Shown here: positions 63,404-64,000 of the stretch, piece by piece
Layout: every line of letters starts with the position of its first letter
Numbering within the stretch: the first letter of the stretch is position 1
NCBI GenBank assembly: GCA_001717545.1
Contig: CP017039.1
Location: forward strand, 62,001 to 126,000
DNA length: 64,000 nt
Source: Anaerolineaceae bacterium oral taxon 439
Lineage (GTDB): Bacteria; Chloroflexota; Anaerolineae; Anaerolineales; Anaerolineaceae
Direction: 5' to 3'
Program-made: the position numbers and the translations under genes
The notes under the pieces: model-generated
What the model was told of the DNA's origin: nothing
The model's database searches: none
Seen by the model: the letters and a program-made list of their open reading frames with translations, nothing else

Positions 63404-64000
63404 TTATACCTTGCCGAAAGAACCGACCCCGCCCCATGGATCAGCGGAGAAAAAATCGATCAGCCGCTGCACGCCCGCCCCGGAAAGCGCATAGTTCTCT
63501 ACGATCTCGCCATGCTCGATCCGAATCGCATGCGTACAGCAGCTCAGGATAAATTCAGGATCATGCGTCACCACGAACGACGTCACGCCCTTCCGGCGAA
63601 GGGCCGCGATATTTCCCGCCGTTTCGCGCATGTGGATCAGATCCAATCCGCTCGTCGGTTCGTCGAAGACCAGGATATCACGACCGGAAACGAGCGCCGA
63701 CGCGATCGCGACGCGCTGCTTCTGCCCGCCGGAGAGCGACATTGGATGATCCTCACGGAAGGCGGAAAGGTCGAGCGACGCCAACGCCGCGCCCGCCAGT
63801 CCCTCGTCCTCGGGGTTCATCGACAACAGCGCCTCGTCAAGCACGCTTTCAGTAAAGAGCTGATGGTTCACGTCCTGCATCACCAGATAGCAGGATGACA
63901 GCCGCTTTTTCGCCGTCAGCGTCTTTCCACGGTACGTCAGCAGGCCGCGATCCTGCGAAATCAGGCCGCAGAGACTCCGCGCAAACGTCGTCTTCCCAGC
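63404..64000 (-). CDS. ECF-type ABC transporter ATPase (C-terminal part, cut by window end)
   Basis: About 198 residues are visible. The frame begins at the right edge within Walker A (AGKTTFARSL) and continues with YLVMQDVNHQLFTESVLDE (Q-loop of ECF type), MSLSGGQKQRVAIASAL and ILVFDEPTSGLD. It is probably the second domain of a duplicated energy-coupling-factor ATPase that supports a vitamin or metal transporter. The partner genes lie outside the window. Confidence 0.85.
   Translation of the reverse strand, partial: AGKTTFARSLCGLISQDRGLLTYRGKTLTAKKRLSSCYLVMQDVNHQLFTESVLDEALLSMNPEDEGLAGAALASLDLSAFREDHPMSLSGGQKQRVAIASALVSGRDILVFDEPTSGLDLIHMRETAGNIAALRRKGVTSFVVTHDPEFILSCCTHAIRIEHGEIVENYALSGAGVQRLIDFFSADPWGGVGSFGKV

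Overview
The window looks like a chromosomal segment of a Gram-positive-like or monoderm anaerobe, most probably Chloroflexota (Anaerolineae). This is inferred from gene content: an NBR1-type Ig-like lipoprotein with a Thr/Pro-rich linker, an active/inactive M16 peptidase pair, LCP and VanW envelope proteins, a MetH lacking its reactivation domain with that domain encoded next door, and many ribose-type ABC operons. No 16S gene or other taxonomic marker is present, so the assignment is tentative. Core genes look GC-rich; the sugar ABC operons and one small cassette look AT-richer by eye.

Layout. 1-3.1 kb: a BMP-type nucleoside ABC transporter (minus strand). 3.8-10 kb: a ROK regulator divergent from a galactose/ribose-type ABC operon that ends in an HSL-type esterase. 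10-28.9 kb: housekeeping and envelope genes (acpS, an M16 peptidase pair, gpmI, an LCP protein, a Trm112-like protein, a VanW protein, a phosphohexomutase, a TatD nuclease, trxA). Inside this stretch, two small unfamiliar genes with their own promoter and terminator lie between two copies of an 83-bp direct repeat derived from the 3' end of a metallo-beta-lactamase-fold gene (16.8-18.1 kb).

29-35.4 kb is the most unusual region. It is a six-gene minus-strand operon with a NifH-like Fe protein, two short nitrogenase component-1-like proteins and a complete FecBCD-type importer. It has a strong promoter and a palindrome near the inferred transcription start. It resembles a nitrogenase-like reductase coupled to uptake of a metal chelate, tetrapyrrole or related substrate, and not a nitrogenase.

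35.6-44.9 kb: murA, with Asp replacing the fosfomycin-target Cys; a second ribose-type ABC operon headed by a secreted unknown protein and an exported nucleoside hydrolase, behind an attenuator-like leader; tRNA-Val; udk and a HAD phosphatase. 44.9-48.9 kb: a methionine/folate cluster (metH, a separate activation-domain protein, and metF with a frameshift). 49.2-56.6 kb: a third ribose/allose-type ABC operon with isomerase, ribokinase, DeoR regulator and a frameshifted ROK kinase. 56.5-64 kb: HAD phosphatase, thiamine pyrophosphokinase, csoR-copA copper efflux with a palindromic operator, lpdA, an AlbA_2-type regulator and a truncated ECF-type ATPase.

Taken together the segment encodes at least four sugar or nucleoside uptake systems with matching catabolic enzymes, as expected of a fermentative scavenger that recycles nucleosides and pentoses.
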